Positions 7,272-15,443 of a DNA stretch of 43,495 nt are shown here, in pieces. The position numbers and the translations under genes are program-made. The stretch's first letter is position 1. Every line of letters starts with the position of its first letter. This DNA is from an uncultured Alphaproteobacteria bacterium (GTDB lineage Bacteria > Pseudomonadota > Alphaproteobacteria > Rs-D84). Location of the stretch: contig CALXXV010000002.1 in assembly GCA_944392775.1 (NCBI GenBank), positions 1-43,495 on the forward strand. Reading direction: 5' to 3'. Below the pieces are notes generated by a model. It was not told where the DNA came from and made no database searches. It was given only the letters and a program-made list of their open reading frames with translations.

Positions 7272-9101
7272 TTAGAATTTTATATTTCCTTTTGCCATTA
7301 TAAAAAATTCGTCTTTGCCATATGGGTTGTCTATAAAACTAGCCGTTAAATTTTTATATGAAATAGAATATTCTATAGAAGGTATGCTGCACAAGTTTAT
7401 TAAATAATTTTTATATATGATATCTCTGTTTGTGGCGCGACCAACCGGTAGTCTTAGTTCCATATTGCCGGATATAATTGTATCTGGAATTGCAAATGAA
7501 AATTCCCAATCATTGATTTTTGCACCTAGGTTAAATGATGCAGTATATATGTTTGAAAATTTCGTTATCATAGAATCTATGGCTGTTTTAGGTGCCGTAA
7601 TTCCTAAGCGGCTTCTTTGGAATAGTTTTATGTTGCCTATATATATTTCATTATAAGTACCAATAAAACTTAAAATATTATTTTCTTCGGTTTGAAGAAA
7701 ACTGTTGCCCAAAATGATATCTTCATTTTTAAAACCAAATTCTAGATTATTTAAAGAAAAAGTTGCAAGTTCGTTTTTTTCGCGAAGTTTTTGGATCCCC
7801 CTACCTGGATTGATTATAGAAATGTTGTCGGATAAATTAGCACTAAAAGCCCGGCCGAAACTGTCAAAGTATGCGAATTTTAAATTTGCGTCTTTAATTT
7901 TATGGGCAATGGTTCCAGAAACTCTTGCTGTTTGTAATGGTTGCATTGTGTTTCCGTTTTCTAAAGGAACTAGGGGGGCGCCTACGGGCCTTGTGGCGCG
8001 TTCTAAGTCAAGCATTCCGTGCCCATAGATCTCATCGACACCAGGAAGGCCGATGTCTCTGGCAGTGGTTAAAAGAAGTTCTGTTACTTCGTTGGCTGAC
8101 ATATATGGAAATGCTTCTTTTATTACGGCTATTGCAGATGAAACTATTGGTGCTGCAAAGCTTGTTCCACTAGCTGTTGTTTTTCCTGTGTTTATGTCTG
8201 TCCCAGGTGCTGTTATACAATAATCTTTTGTTATTCCGCATGCGTTGCTATAATCTGCAAGCTTGCCAGTAGAACTATCCCACGCAACAACATTTATAAA
8301 ATGCCCTTTTAATTCTGGTATCACAATGGGCATCGCGGAAAGAGCACTGCTTTGAAGACGAGAATCGTTCCCTGCTGCCCAAACAAAAATTGAATCGTTT
8401 TTTGCGGCGTTTGATATGCTGTCTACAAAATTTTTGTCTGTTAGCTGAATTAGTTGATTTTTTGATTTAAGTGCTGTTGCACTTAATGTTACAGACCAAC
8501 TAGCATTAAATATTTCTGCTGTGTTTGCGGATTTTATTACGTTACCTATCTCTTCGTAGGATAGAAAATCTAAATCTTTTGCTATTTTATATGATGTTAT
8601 TTTTGCGTCCGGTGATATTGGGCCAGATGCTATTTCGGCAACGGTTCTGCCATGCCAAGAATCTAAACCTGCATCCAAAATTGCAATTTCTACATTTTTA
8701 CCTGTAAAACCTCTGGCTATAGAATATGCTAAACGTATATCATTATATTGATTAAAATTTATCATATAATTGTTATTGTTTATTGTATTTGCTAAGTGTG
8801 CTTGGCTTATATCACCGCCAACCATATCATAAGAAGGTAAGGTTGGTTGAATATAATGAGAATTAGAATTTGATTCGGAACTTGTATTTGCCAAACTAAG
8901 TAAAGCGATTGCACCGCTTATTACAGTTCCCGTGCTTAAAATTGGGGTTATGGCAAAATTAAATTTTGCGACGTCACATTTTTCAGGGTTTGTTATACGA
9001 TAAAGATCGTTTTTGCACCTTTCGTCAATTTCGGCAAAAGAAGGCCGAATAAAAATTAGACCTAAGAATAAAAAAGAAAAAGTTTTTCTTAAAAAATACA
9101 T
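7272..9101 (-). CDS. Secreted S8 (subtilisin-like) serine protease
   Basis: The 609-aa protein has a signal peptide (residues 1-23, RPSFA|EIDE). The catalytic triad is visible: Asp143 in AILDAGLD, His150 in SWHGRTVAE and Ser314 in SGTSFAAP, with oxyanion Asn245 in WAAGND. The Asp-His spacing is only 7 residues, against roughly 30 in classical subtilases, so the usual intervening loop is deleted. After the domain (to about residue 375), some 230 residues of beta-rich sequence end AKGNIKF, as expected for a barrel or surface-anchored tail, so it may be an autotransporter protease. The start is the ATG at 9101: the longer frame from TTG at 9140 would begin inside the -35 box. Confidence 0.88.
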   Translation of the reverse strand: MYFLRKTFSFLFLGLIFIRPSFAEIDERCKNDLYRITNPEKCDVAKFNFAITPILSTGTVISGAIALLSLANTSSESNSNSHYIQPTLPSYDMVGGDISQAHLANTINNNNYMINFNQYNDIRLAYSIARGFTGKNVEIAILDAGLDSWHGRTVAEIASGPISPDAKITSYKIAKDLDFLSYEEIGNVIKSANTAEIFNASWSVTLSATALKSKNQLIQLTDKNFVDSISNAAKNDSIFVWAAGNDSRLQSSALSAMPIVIPELKGHFINVVAWDSSTGKLADYSNACGITKDYCITAPGTDINTGKTTASGTSFAAPIVSSAIAVIKEAFPYMSANEVTELLLTTARDIGLPGVDEIYGHGMLDLERATRPVGAPLVPLENGNTMQPLQTARVSGTIAHKIKDANLKFAYFDSFGRAFSANLSDNISIINPGRGIQKLREKNELATFSLNNLEFGFKNEDIILGNSFLQTEENNILSFIGTYNEIYIGNIKLFQRSRLGITAPKTAIDSMITKFSNIYTASFNLGAKINDWEFSFAIPDTIISGNMELRLPVGRATNRDIIYKNYLINLCSIPSIEYSISYKNLTASFIDNPYGKDEFFIMAKGNIKF

Positions 9102-9111
9102 TCTAAAAATA

Positions 9112-9140
9112 ATTTTATATACACAAAAACATTTTGTCAA
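9112..9140 (-). promoter_or_regulatory. Promoter of the S8 protease gene, almost no leader
   Basis: Reading leftward: TTGACA (9140-9135), 17 nt, TAAAAT (9117-9112). A start about 7 nt later leaves roughly 4 nt before the ATG at 9101, and no Shine-Dalgarno is present. Confidence 0.6.
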
Positions 9141-9184
9141 TTTTTATTTGTGTTCATTCTTATTTGTTAAGTATTAATTTTTGC

Positions 9185-9213
9185 TTGATTTTTCGTTGCT
9201 TGTGGTTTATTAT
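9185..9213 (+). promoter_or_regulatory. rpsB promoter
   Basis: TTGATT (9185-9190), a 17-nt spacer and TATTAT (9208-9213). It is divergent from the protease promoter. Confidence 0.55.
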
Positions 9214-9220
9214 CAGGGCA

Positions 9221-9329
9221 CGTTCTTTTAAGAACGAATAACACAGCCGTCTAGTTCAGATTTCTGTCCGGTTTATATGTCCGGCTTTTTGCTGACGGTG
9301 AGGAAAACAACGGAAAAAAGGATTTAATT
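9221..9329 (+). promoter_or_regulatory. Structured 5' leader of rpsB
   Basis: The leader is about 110 nt long and holds a palindromic hairpin CGTTCT-TTTA-AGAACG (9221-9236). Two mutually exclusive pairings follow: AGCCG (9245-9249) with CGGCT (9282-9286) directly before TTTTT, or CCGTC (9247-9251) with GACGG (9294-9298). The direct repeat GTCCGG occurs twice. This layout fits autogenous control or attenuation of the rpsB mRNA. The pairings were found by eye only. Confidence 0.35.
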
Positions 9330-10190
9330 ATGGCATTGCCTACATTTACTATGAAACAGCTTATGGAAGCTGGTGTACATTTCGGTCATCATACACGTCG
9401 TTGGAACCCTTTGATGACACCGTATGTTTATGGTGTAAAAGACAAAATTCATATTATTAATTTGAATAAAACTGCACCGTTATTGCACCGTGCATTGGTT
9501 GCTTTAGAAGCAATTGCTGCAGCTGGTGGTAAGGTGTTATTTGTTGCAACAAAACATCAGGCAAAAGATATTGTAAAAGATGCTGCTGAACGTTGTGGTC
9601 AGTTTTATGTAAATAATCGTTGGTTGGGCGGTATGTTGACAAACTGGACTACTGTTTCTCAATCAATTCGTCGTTTAAAAAAGTTAGAATCTGATATTGA
9701 AAATGCCGATAAATTGGGTTTGACTAAAAAAGAAGTCGGCGTTATGACGAAGGAAGTTGAAAAACTACGCGATATTTTTGGTGGTATTTTGGAAATGCAT
9801 GGTACGCCACAAGCGATGATAATAATTGATGTACCTCGCGAAATGAATGCTGTTCGTGAAGCAAAAAATTTGGATATTCCTACAATAGCTATTTGTGATA
9901 CTAATGCAAATCCAGAAATGGTTGATTATCCTGTGCCTGGTAATGACGATGCTGCGCGTGCAACACAATTATATTGTGATTTATTCGTAGATGCAATTTT
10001 GTCTGGTATTGAAAAGCGTTTGGGTGGTGCTGCAGGTAAAAAAGTAGAATCTGATATGGCGGCTGAGGCTGCAGATGATTTCGAAGCTGATATAAAAGAT
10101 AAAGAAGCACGCCAAAAGTCAAAAACGTCGGAAGCTCGTGCAGAACGTCGCGGTAAATTGGTAGAAAAAGCCGAAAAATCTGATAAATAA
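9330..10190 (+). CDS. rpsB: 30S ribosomal protein S2
   Basis: S2 joins late in 30S assembly and helps recruit S1. The 286-aa product shows the family core: MKQLMEAGVHFGHHTRRWNP, NNRWLGGMLTNW, MHGTPQAMIIIDV and ICDTNANPEMVDYPVPGNDD. It is about 45 residues longer than E. coli S2 because of a charged, Ala/Lys/Glu-rich C-terminal extension from about residue 235, as in several alphaproteobacteria. AAAAAAGGA precedes the ATG. The next gene is tsf, the conserved bacterial order. Confidence 0.98.
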   Translation: MALPTFTMKQLMEAGVHFGHHTRRWNPLMTPYVYGVKDKIHIINLNKTAPLLHRALVALEAIAAAGGKVLFVATKHQAKDIVKDAAERCGQFYVNNRWLGGMLTNWTTVSQSIRRLKKLESDIENADKLGLTKKEVGVMTKEVEKLRDIFGGILEMHGTPQAMIIIDVPREMNAVREAKNLDIPTIAICDTNANPEMVDYPVPGNDDAARATQLYCDLFVDAILSGIEKRLGGAAGKKVESDMAAEAADDFEADIKDKEARQKSKTSEARAERRGKLVEKAEKSDK

Positions 10191-10212
10191 AGTACTTTTT
10201 GTACTTTATTTA
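10189..10212 (+). terminator. Weak AT-rich hairpin after rpsB
   Basis: AATAAAGTAC and GTACTTTATT flank a short T loop just past the rpsB stop. It has little GC, so it may only partly separate rpsB from tsf. Confidence 0.4.
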
Positions 10213-10316
10213 TCTCTTTAAATTAGAATATCGTTTGTACATTTTATGAATTATAAAAGATGTTGTAAAGTGTATGAATGTGGTGCAGTAGTTATATAAT
10301 TTATGGGAGAAAAACA

Positions 10317-11186
10317 ATGGCAGAAATAACAGCAAAATTGATTCAAGAATTACGTGAAAAAACTTCGGCAGGTATGATGGATTGTAAGAAAGCTTTGATT
10401 GAAAATGATGGAAATATTGAAGCTGCTGCTGATTGGTTACGCCAGAAGGGAATTGTAAAGGCTGCTTCAAAAGCTGGACGTGTCGCTGCTTCTGGTTTGG
10501 TTACTGTTGTTAAATGTGATAATTTGGGATGTGTTGTTGAATTGAATGCAGAAACAGATTTTGTTGCAAAGAATGACAAATTCCAAAAACTCGTAGCGGA
10601 TGTTGCAAATAGGGCTTTGGAATTTAACGGTGATTTTGATGCAACGTTGGAAGCTGTTAAAGATGATATTGCCGCAACCATTTCGACGATTGGTGAAAAT
10701 ATGAACCTTCGTCGTATTGCTAAAGTAAACGGTGATCATATATATACATACATTCATAATGCCTTGGTCCCAGGAATGGGGCAAATTGGTGTTGCTGTTG
10801 CTATAAATGGCGATTCAGAAAAAATAGATGAAATAGGTAATAAAATTGCTATGCATATAGCGGCAAACAAACCAGAATATATGACAATTGCAGATGTTGA
10901 TCCTGCTGCTGTAGAACGTGAAAAGAAGGTTTTTATTGAATCAGGTGCAACAGATGGAAAACCAGAACAAGTGATTGAAAAAATGGTGAATGGTCGTATC
11001 CAGAAATATTATGCAGAATGTGTTTTGGAAGAACAACCTTTTGTTATGGATCCTTCAAAAACAGTAAAACAGGTTGTTGAAGAAGCTGGTGGTAAATTAG
11101 CTGGTTTCGCTTATTATGTTTTAGGTGAAGGAATTCAGAAACGTGAAGATAATTTAGCAGATGAAGTTGCAAAAATGTTGGGTTAA
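10317..11186 (+). CDS. tsf: Elongation factor Ts
   Basis: EF-Ts exchanges GDP for GTP on EF-Tu in the cytosol. The 289-aa protein starts MAEITAKLIQELREKTSAGM, with the UBA-like N-terminal domain (LREKTSAGMMDCKKAL, GNIEAAADWLR), and the hallmark TDFVAKND follows near residue 80. I chose the ATG at 10317, which has GGGAGA 7 nt upstream; the frame extends to 10278 without a ribosome-binding site. It follows rpsB and ends before a strong terminator. Confidence 0.98.
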   Translation: MAEITAKLIQELREKTSAGMMDCKKALIENDGNIEAAADWLRQKGIVKAASKAGRVAASGLVTVVKCDNLGCVVELNAETDFVAKNDKFQKLVADVANRALEFNGDFDATLEAVKDDIAATISTIGENMNLRRIAKVNGDHIYTYIHNALVPGMGQIGVAVAINGDSEKIDEIGNKIAMHIAANKPEYMTIADVDPAAVEREKKVFIESGATDGKPEQVIEKMVNGRIQKYYAECVLEEQPFVMDPSKTVKQVVEEAGGKLAGFAYYVLGEGIQKREDNLADEVAKMLG

Positions 11187-11212
11187 TTTGTTAAATGATA
11201 AAGTCTTTAAAT

Positions 11213-11244
11213 AAAAATCCGACATTGGTTGTCGGATTTTTATT
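11213..11244 (+). terminator. tsf terminator
   Basis: Stem AAAATCCGAC/GTCGGATTTT with loop ATTGGTT, followed by a T-rich tail. Confidence 0.85.
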
Positions 11245-11304
11245 TGTGTGTAAAAGTTGCAAGCTAATTTAAACTTTGATATCATTTATACAAAAGGATT
11301 TTTT

Positions 11305-12522
11305 ATGAAAAACGAACTTTTACAAGAATTGGAAGCACGTGGTTTTATAAATCAAGCATCTAATATGGAAGGTATAAATGAAGCCTTGAATTCTGGGCAT
11401 ATTGTTGGTTATTGGGGAACTGATCCTACGGGAGATTCTTTACATGTTGGACATTTGGCTTCACTTATGTTAATGCGCTGGTTCCAGAAGTATGGCCATA
11501 AACCAATTTTGTTGGTTGGAGGGGCAACAGGGCGTATCGGTGATCCGTCAGGTCGTGATAAAGGAAGACCTATGTTGACAGATGAACAAATTGAGAAAAA
11601 TTGTGTCGGATTACGTAAATCTATATCTAAGTTTATTCATTTCGGTAATGGTGAAAGTGATGCGATTATGGTTGATAACTATGATTGGATGAAAGATTAT
11701 GGACATTTAGAGTTTTTAACAGATTTTGGTACTGATTTTACAGTGCCAAGAATGTTGTCTATGGAAAGCGTGAAGCGACGTTTGGAAAACGGTATGACTT
11801 TTTTGGAGTTTAATTATATGACTTTCCAAGCTGTTGATTTTTTAACTTTATATAAAAAATATGGTTGCATTTTACAATTTTGTGGGGCTGATCAATGGGG
11901 AAATTGTATAATGGGCGTTGAATTGGTCCGAAAAAAACTTGGTAAAGAGGCTTTTGTTCTTTCTACTTCGTTGATTACGGATTCAAATGGTAATAAGATA
12001 GGTAAATCTGCGGGAAATGCTGTGTGGGTAAATGAAGAAAAGACTTCCCCGTATGATTATTATCAGTATTTCCGCAATACTCCAGATGATTTGGTTGAAA
12101 AATTTTTAAAAGTATTTACTGAAATACCATTAAGTGAAATTGATAAATTAACAAAATTGAAAGATGCAGAATTGAATGAAGCCAAAAAGATATTGGCGTT
12201 TGCCGCAACGGAAATTGCGCATGGACGTGAGGCTGCATTGGCTGCGCAAGATTCTGCGGCGGCTTTATTTGAAGGTGGTGGAAATTTAAAAAATATACCG
12301 ACTGTTGAAATAAATATTGGCGAAACTATAAGTGTTTTGGAATTATTAGTTGCGTCTGGATTGTTCCAATCTAAGTCAGAGGCTAGACGAATGGTGGAGC
12401 AGGGCGGAATACAAATTGACGGTAAAAAAATAACTGATTGGAAAACAGAGTTTATATCGTCAGATGAATTTATTGTTCAAAAAGGGAAAAAGACGTTCTT
12501 ACGTGTTATGAAAAAGAACTAA
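11305..12522 (+). CDS. tyrS: Tyrosyl-tRNA synthetase
   Basis: This enzyme charges tRNA-Tyr with tyrosine, using ATP. The 405-aa protein has the class I signatures: HVGH (the HIGH motif) in DSLHVGHLASL near residue 48 and KIGKS (the KMSKS motif) near residue 232, plus GATGRIGDPSGR and FCGADQWGN typical of TyrRS. The C-terminal S4-like RNA-binding domain (LVASGLFQSKSEARRMVEQG) is complete. I chose the ATG at 11305 (CAAAAGGA upstream) over an in-frame extension to 11257. Its stop overlaps the start of the next gene by one base (TAATG), indicating translational coupling. Confidence 0.97.
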   Translation: MKNELLQELEARGFINQASNMEGINEALNSGHIVGYWGTDPTGDSLHVGHLASLMLMRWFQKYGHKPILLVGGATGRIGDPSGRDKGRPMLTDEQIEKNCVGLRKSISKFIHFGNGESDAIMVDNYDWMKDYGHLEFLTDFGTDFTVPRMLSMESVKRRLENGMTFLEFNYMTFQAVDFLTLYKKYGCILQFCGADQWGNCIMGVELVRKKLGKEAFVLSTSLITDSNGNKIGKSAGNAVWVNEEKTSPYDYYQYFRNTPDDLVEKFLKVFTEIPLSEIDKLTKLKDAELNEAKKILAFAATEIAHGREAALAAQDSAAALFEGGGNLKNIPTVEINIGETISVLELLVASGLFQSKSEARRMVEQGGIQIDGKKITDWKTEFISSDEFIVQKGKKTFLRVMKKN

Positions 12523-13598
12523 TGAAAAAACTATTTTTTGTTTTTATTTGTTTTTCTTTTTTTGTGGTTCAACCGGTGGGGGCCACAACTGAATTATCTG
12601 AAATTCGTGCGCAGATAAAGCAAGCAGAACAACAAAACAAAAAAATAGAACAACAAGTTAAATCTTCTGATAAGGATGTTGCGGAAACGAAAAAAAAATT
12701 GGTAAAAGCTGCCGATCAAGTAAGTACCTTGGAAGAACAACGTGGCGTAGTCGAGAAAAAAATAAAAGAACTAGATTCTCGTAAGGCGGAATTGGAAAGA
12801 GAATTGCTTAAAAACCAAGAACGTATTGCCGATTCTGCTGCAAGTATTTTATTCGTTGCTTCACATCCTAATTTTGATTCTGAAACTATGCGAGAGTATA
12901 TTTTAACATCTGCTATATTATCTGGGGTGGCAGAAAGTTTTGATGAAGATATAAGGATCGCAACAGAGAAAATAAAAGAGTTAGAAAAAATAAAAGGGCA
13001 GCGTGCGATAGAAAAAGAAAAATTAGATAGAAGCGCAAAAAAATACGCTTCAGAAAAAGAAGAGCTAGATAAACTTTTGCGAGAACGGTCTGTGCAAAAC
13101 CAAAAATTGCGGACTCAACAAAACGAATTACAAAAAAAATTACGGGATTTATCTGCTAGGGCAAAAACTATTTCTGAGTTGGCTGCAGGTGTAGGGAGTT
13201 CAGAGATGTCGGGAGATTCACGTTTTTCTTTTAGAAAATTAAATCAACCTGTGCGCGGAAGGGTCATCGTGCATTTCGGTGAAAAAACGGCTTTGGGATT
13301 AAAATCTGATGGTTGGCGAATAAAAGTTAGAGATGGGGCGTTAGTTATGGCTCCTGCAGATGGAGAGGTAAAGTTTGCAGATAGTTTTAAAGGGTTTGGC
13401 AAGGTGGTTATAATGTCTCATAAAAACGGCTATAATACGGTTATGACTAATTTGGGGGTAGTAAACGTAATGTTGGGACAAGAAGTTCTTGCAGGTGAAC
13501 CTATTGGAAGAATGGATCCAGATAAGCCAGAGATGTATTTAGAAGTTAGGCGTGGAAACAAGGCGGTTGATCCGGCTCGTTTGTTTAAAGAGGACTAA
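12522..13598 (+). CDS. EnvC-like murein hydrolase activator (degenerate LytM)
   Basis: The 358-aa protein has a signal peptide (VQPVGA|TTEL), long coiled-coil helices from about residue 25 to 215, and a C-terminal LytM (M23) fold from about 240. The zinc site is incomplete: the usual HxH near the end (PHLHFEI-type) is replaced by PEMYLEVRR, and the first HxxxD is absent. This fits EnvC, a non-catalytic factor that activates amidases during septal peptidoglycan splitting, and not a true endopeptidase. It is coupled to tyrS by a one-base overlap. In many alphaproteobacteria ctpA follows directly; here two unrelated genes intervene. Confidence 0.85.
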   Translation: MKKLFFVFICFSFFVVQPVGATTELSEIRAQIKQAEQQNKKIEQQVKSSDKDVAETKKKLVKAADQVSTLEEQRGVVEKKIKELDSRKAELERELLKNQERIADSAASILFVASHPNFDSETMREYILTSAILSGVAESFDEDIRIATEKIKELEKIKGQRAIEKEKLDRSAKKYASEKEELDKLLRERSVQNQKLRTQQNELQKKLRDLSARAKTISELAAGVGSSEMSGDSRFSFRKLNQPVRGRVIVHFGEKTALGLKSDGWRIKVRDGALVMAPADGEVKFADSFKGFGKVVIMSHKNGYNTVMTNLGVVNVMLGQEVLAGEPIGRMDPDKPEMYLEVRRGNKAVDPARLFKED

Positions 13599-13603
13599 AG
13601 TAC

Positions 13604-13632
13604 TTGACAAAATACAAAAGTGTATTATATAT
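13604..13632 (+). promoter_or_regulatory. Promoter of the APH-like gene, leaderless
   Basis: TTGACA (13604-13609) is followed after 16-18 nt by TATATA/TATATG. Any of these spacings places the transcript start within a few bases of the ATG at 13639, and no Shine-Dalgarno is present. Confidence 0.5.
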
Positions 13633-13638
13633 GTCAAT

Positions 13639-14550
13639 ATGATAGGTCCTAATAAATATAATCATGGTCGTGAAACGTATGCTGTTTATTATGGCGATGG
13701 CTTTGTTTTAAAAAGGCCTTTGCCTGGTTTTGGTGACGATAAAAAACGTGCATGGTTGGAAAAACAGCACAAAACAAAAGATGTGATCGATAGTATACGA
13801 AAAGTCGGAAATCCTACTTATAATGTACCAGCTATGATTTTTATAAATGATGATGAATATCAGGTCTTGGAAGAAAGGGCTTTGGGGGCGCCTTTGACAA
13901 AAGAATTGTATGGCAGTTTGTCACGTCGGCAAAAGTTTGAAATTATAAATAGTATAGGAAGTTTCTTGGTTGATATGAACGAATCTAGACCTGTTAAAGA
14001 TATTGAAAAATATAAAATTTTTAACGAAATAAAATTTGGTAAATTAGATAATTTTATTGAGAATAAGATGTCGAATTGGTTTACCAAAAATGAAGTTTTG
14101 CAAATGTCTAGAATAAGAGATGAAGTGGGCGTTTTTGAATATGATACACGTCAGGCATGGTCTCATGGTGATTTAAATCCCGGTAACGTTTTGTATGATA
14201 AGGAAAGAAATAAGATATATTTTATCGATTTCGCAGAAGCGAACTATAAGTTTATTTATCGTGATATTTTTGCGCCGTTGCAAATAGAACTGGGAATTTA
14301 TAAGCAGGTTTATAGTATATATTCAAAGCTGCATAATAAAGACTTATATACTATACTTAGTTTAAAAAACGATACACTAAAGAATATTATGAAATATCGT
14401 ATAATGGTCGTTTTTTTAAGGCGTTTCATAAAAGCTGCGGATGATTTGCGTATAAATCCTGTTAATAAAAACAATAATTTAGAAAAAATAGATTTTATGC
14501 GAAAACAGATTCAAAATATTTTGGATTTAGAAAGCCAAGTTGCAAAATAA
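13639..14550 (+). CDS. APH/choline-kinase-fold phosphotransferase
   Basis: The 303-aa cytosolic protein carries the aminoglycoside/choline phosphotransferase signature: a Lys in VLKR (Lys25), the catalytic loop SHGDLNPGNVLYD (His176, Asp178, Asn183) and the metal-binding Asp197 in YFIDFAEA. Small-molecule substrates (choline, sugars, antibiotics) are typical, but nothing here identifies one. I chose the ATG at 13639 because the frame extension to 13552 overlaps the EnvC gene and would contain the promoter. It is convergent with the Fic gene, with only 10 bp between stops. It interrupts the usual envC-ctpA neighbourhood, so it was probably inserted. Confidence 0.82.
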   Translation: MIGPNKYNHGRETYAVYYGDGFVLKRPLPGFGDDKKRAWLEKQHKTKDVIDSIRKVGNPTYNVPAMIFINDDEYQVLEERALGAPLTKELYGSLSRRQKFEIINSIGSFLVDMNESRPVKDIEKYKIFNEIKFGKLDNFIENKMSNWFTKNEVLQMSRIRDEVGVFEYDTRQAWSHGDLNPGNVLYDKERNKIYFIDFAEANYKFIYRDIFAPLQIELGIYKQVYSIYSKLHNKDLYTILSLKNDTLKNIMKYRIMVVFLRRFIKAADDLRINPVNKNNNLEKIDFMRKQIQNILDLESQVAK

Positions 14551-14560
14551 TTTTCGTTTT

Positions 14561-15286
14561 TTATAAAATTTTAGATTTTTTTAATAGTTTTATTATTTCG
14601 TTTTGAGTTCTTTTTAAACAAGAATACATATATTCGTTATATGTTTTTATGTTGCCGTTTAATCTTTCTGTTAATGCATTAATGTATTTTTGTTTGTCTG
14701 GCGTTTTATTAAAAACAATTGGTCTGTAACCTGATTGAATTAAAAACCAGTTCATTATTAGACGGGCTGTTCGTTTGTTAAAGTCATCAAATGGTTGTAA
14801 AGCGATTAAATCATAATGAAGTTCAAAAGCTTTATTTAATGAAGGAATTTTAGGGTCATATAATTTGAATACAATATCATTTAGTGAAGGTATTATATAA
14901 ACAGCTTCTGGAGCCTTATAACGCTGATTATTTATTTTTATTTCTATGATTTTATTTGATGTTCTAAGCATGCCCCCATAAATATGTGTGTTTGTACATA
15001 GTATACTGTGTATTTTACAAATTTCTGTACTGTCTATTTGTTTGTTATAGTTCTCTATAATGTAATCGTATGCTTCGCCTATGTTTTTCATACAATTATA
15101 ATCAAGGTATGGCAACTGGTCTTTGTTGGGAATATAAAAAAGTGTCTTGGGTTCTGTGTAGGCCAATTCATGACGTAACCAATTTACGTTATTTAGTCTT
15201 TTATGTGTATCAGAACCAGATAACAATTCTGTTATTGTTTTTCTGTTTTCTTCAATTATAGGTTTTATGTCAGGACTTTTTACCAT
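14561..15286 (-). CDS. Fic-fold protein with degenerate active site
   Basis: The 241-aa protein has the Fic helical core: KIHSILCTNT, a flap-like GGMLRTSNKIIEIKI, and the motif region HYDLIALQPFDDFNKRTAR. The canonical motif is HPFxDGNGRxxR. Here the catalytic His is Gln164, and the two glycines of the phosphate-binding loop are Phe169 and Lys171, while Pro165, Phe166, Asp168, Asn170, Arg172 and Arg175 remain. Classical AMP transfer is therefore doubtful; other chemistry or a pure binding role is possible. No clear inhibitory S/TxxxE(G/N) helix was found. No antitoxin partner is adjacent. Confidence 0.85.
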   Translation of the reverse strand: MVKSPDIKPIIEENRKTITELLSGSDTHKRLNNVNWLRHELAYTEPKTLFYIPNKDQLPYLDYNCMKNIGEAYDYIIENYNKQIDSTEICKIHSILCTNTHIYGGMLRTSNKIIEIKINNQRYKAPEAVYIIPSLNDIVFKLYDPKIPSLNKAFELHYDLIALQPFDDFNKRTARLIMNWFLIQSGYRPIVFNKTPDKQKYINALTERLNGNIKTYNEYMYSCLKRTQNEIIKLLKKSKIL

Positions 15287-15310
15287 TTTTATAATCTTTT
15301 AATAATTTAT

Positions 15311-15338
15311 ATTGTAATACTTAAAATAAGTTTGTCAA
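15311..15338 (-). promoter_or_regulatory. Promoter of the Fic-like gene
   Basis: Reading leftward: TTGACA (15338-15333), 16 nt, TACAAT (15316-15311), leaving about 20 nt of leader. Confidence 0.55.
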
Positions 15339-15374
15339 TATTTTGTTTTTTGTTAAATTTATGTAAAATCGTAT

Positions 15375-15383
15375 TGCTATAAT
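15375..15383 (+). promoter_or_regulatory. Extended -10 upstream of ctpA
   Basis: TGC followed by TATAAT (15378-15383), with no convincing -35. It is about 60 bp upstream of the ctpA start. Confidence 0.45.
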
Positions 15384-15443
15384 TAGTGTTTTGTTATATT
15401 CTAGTTCTTGTTATGTGGTTATTTGGGGATAAAAGGAAATATT

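Noticed and set aside
9102-9140. TTG start for the S8 protease
   Set aside because: The TTG is part of the TTGACA -35 box; the signal peptide starts at the ATG at 9101.
10343-10784. Minus-strand frames within tsf
   Set aside because: They are antisense shadows of a conserved gene.
13552-13638. Longer N-terminus for the APH-like protein
   Set aside because: It overlaps the EnvC-like gene out of frame and contains the TTGACA promoter.
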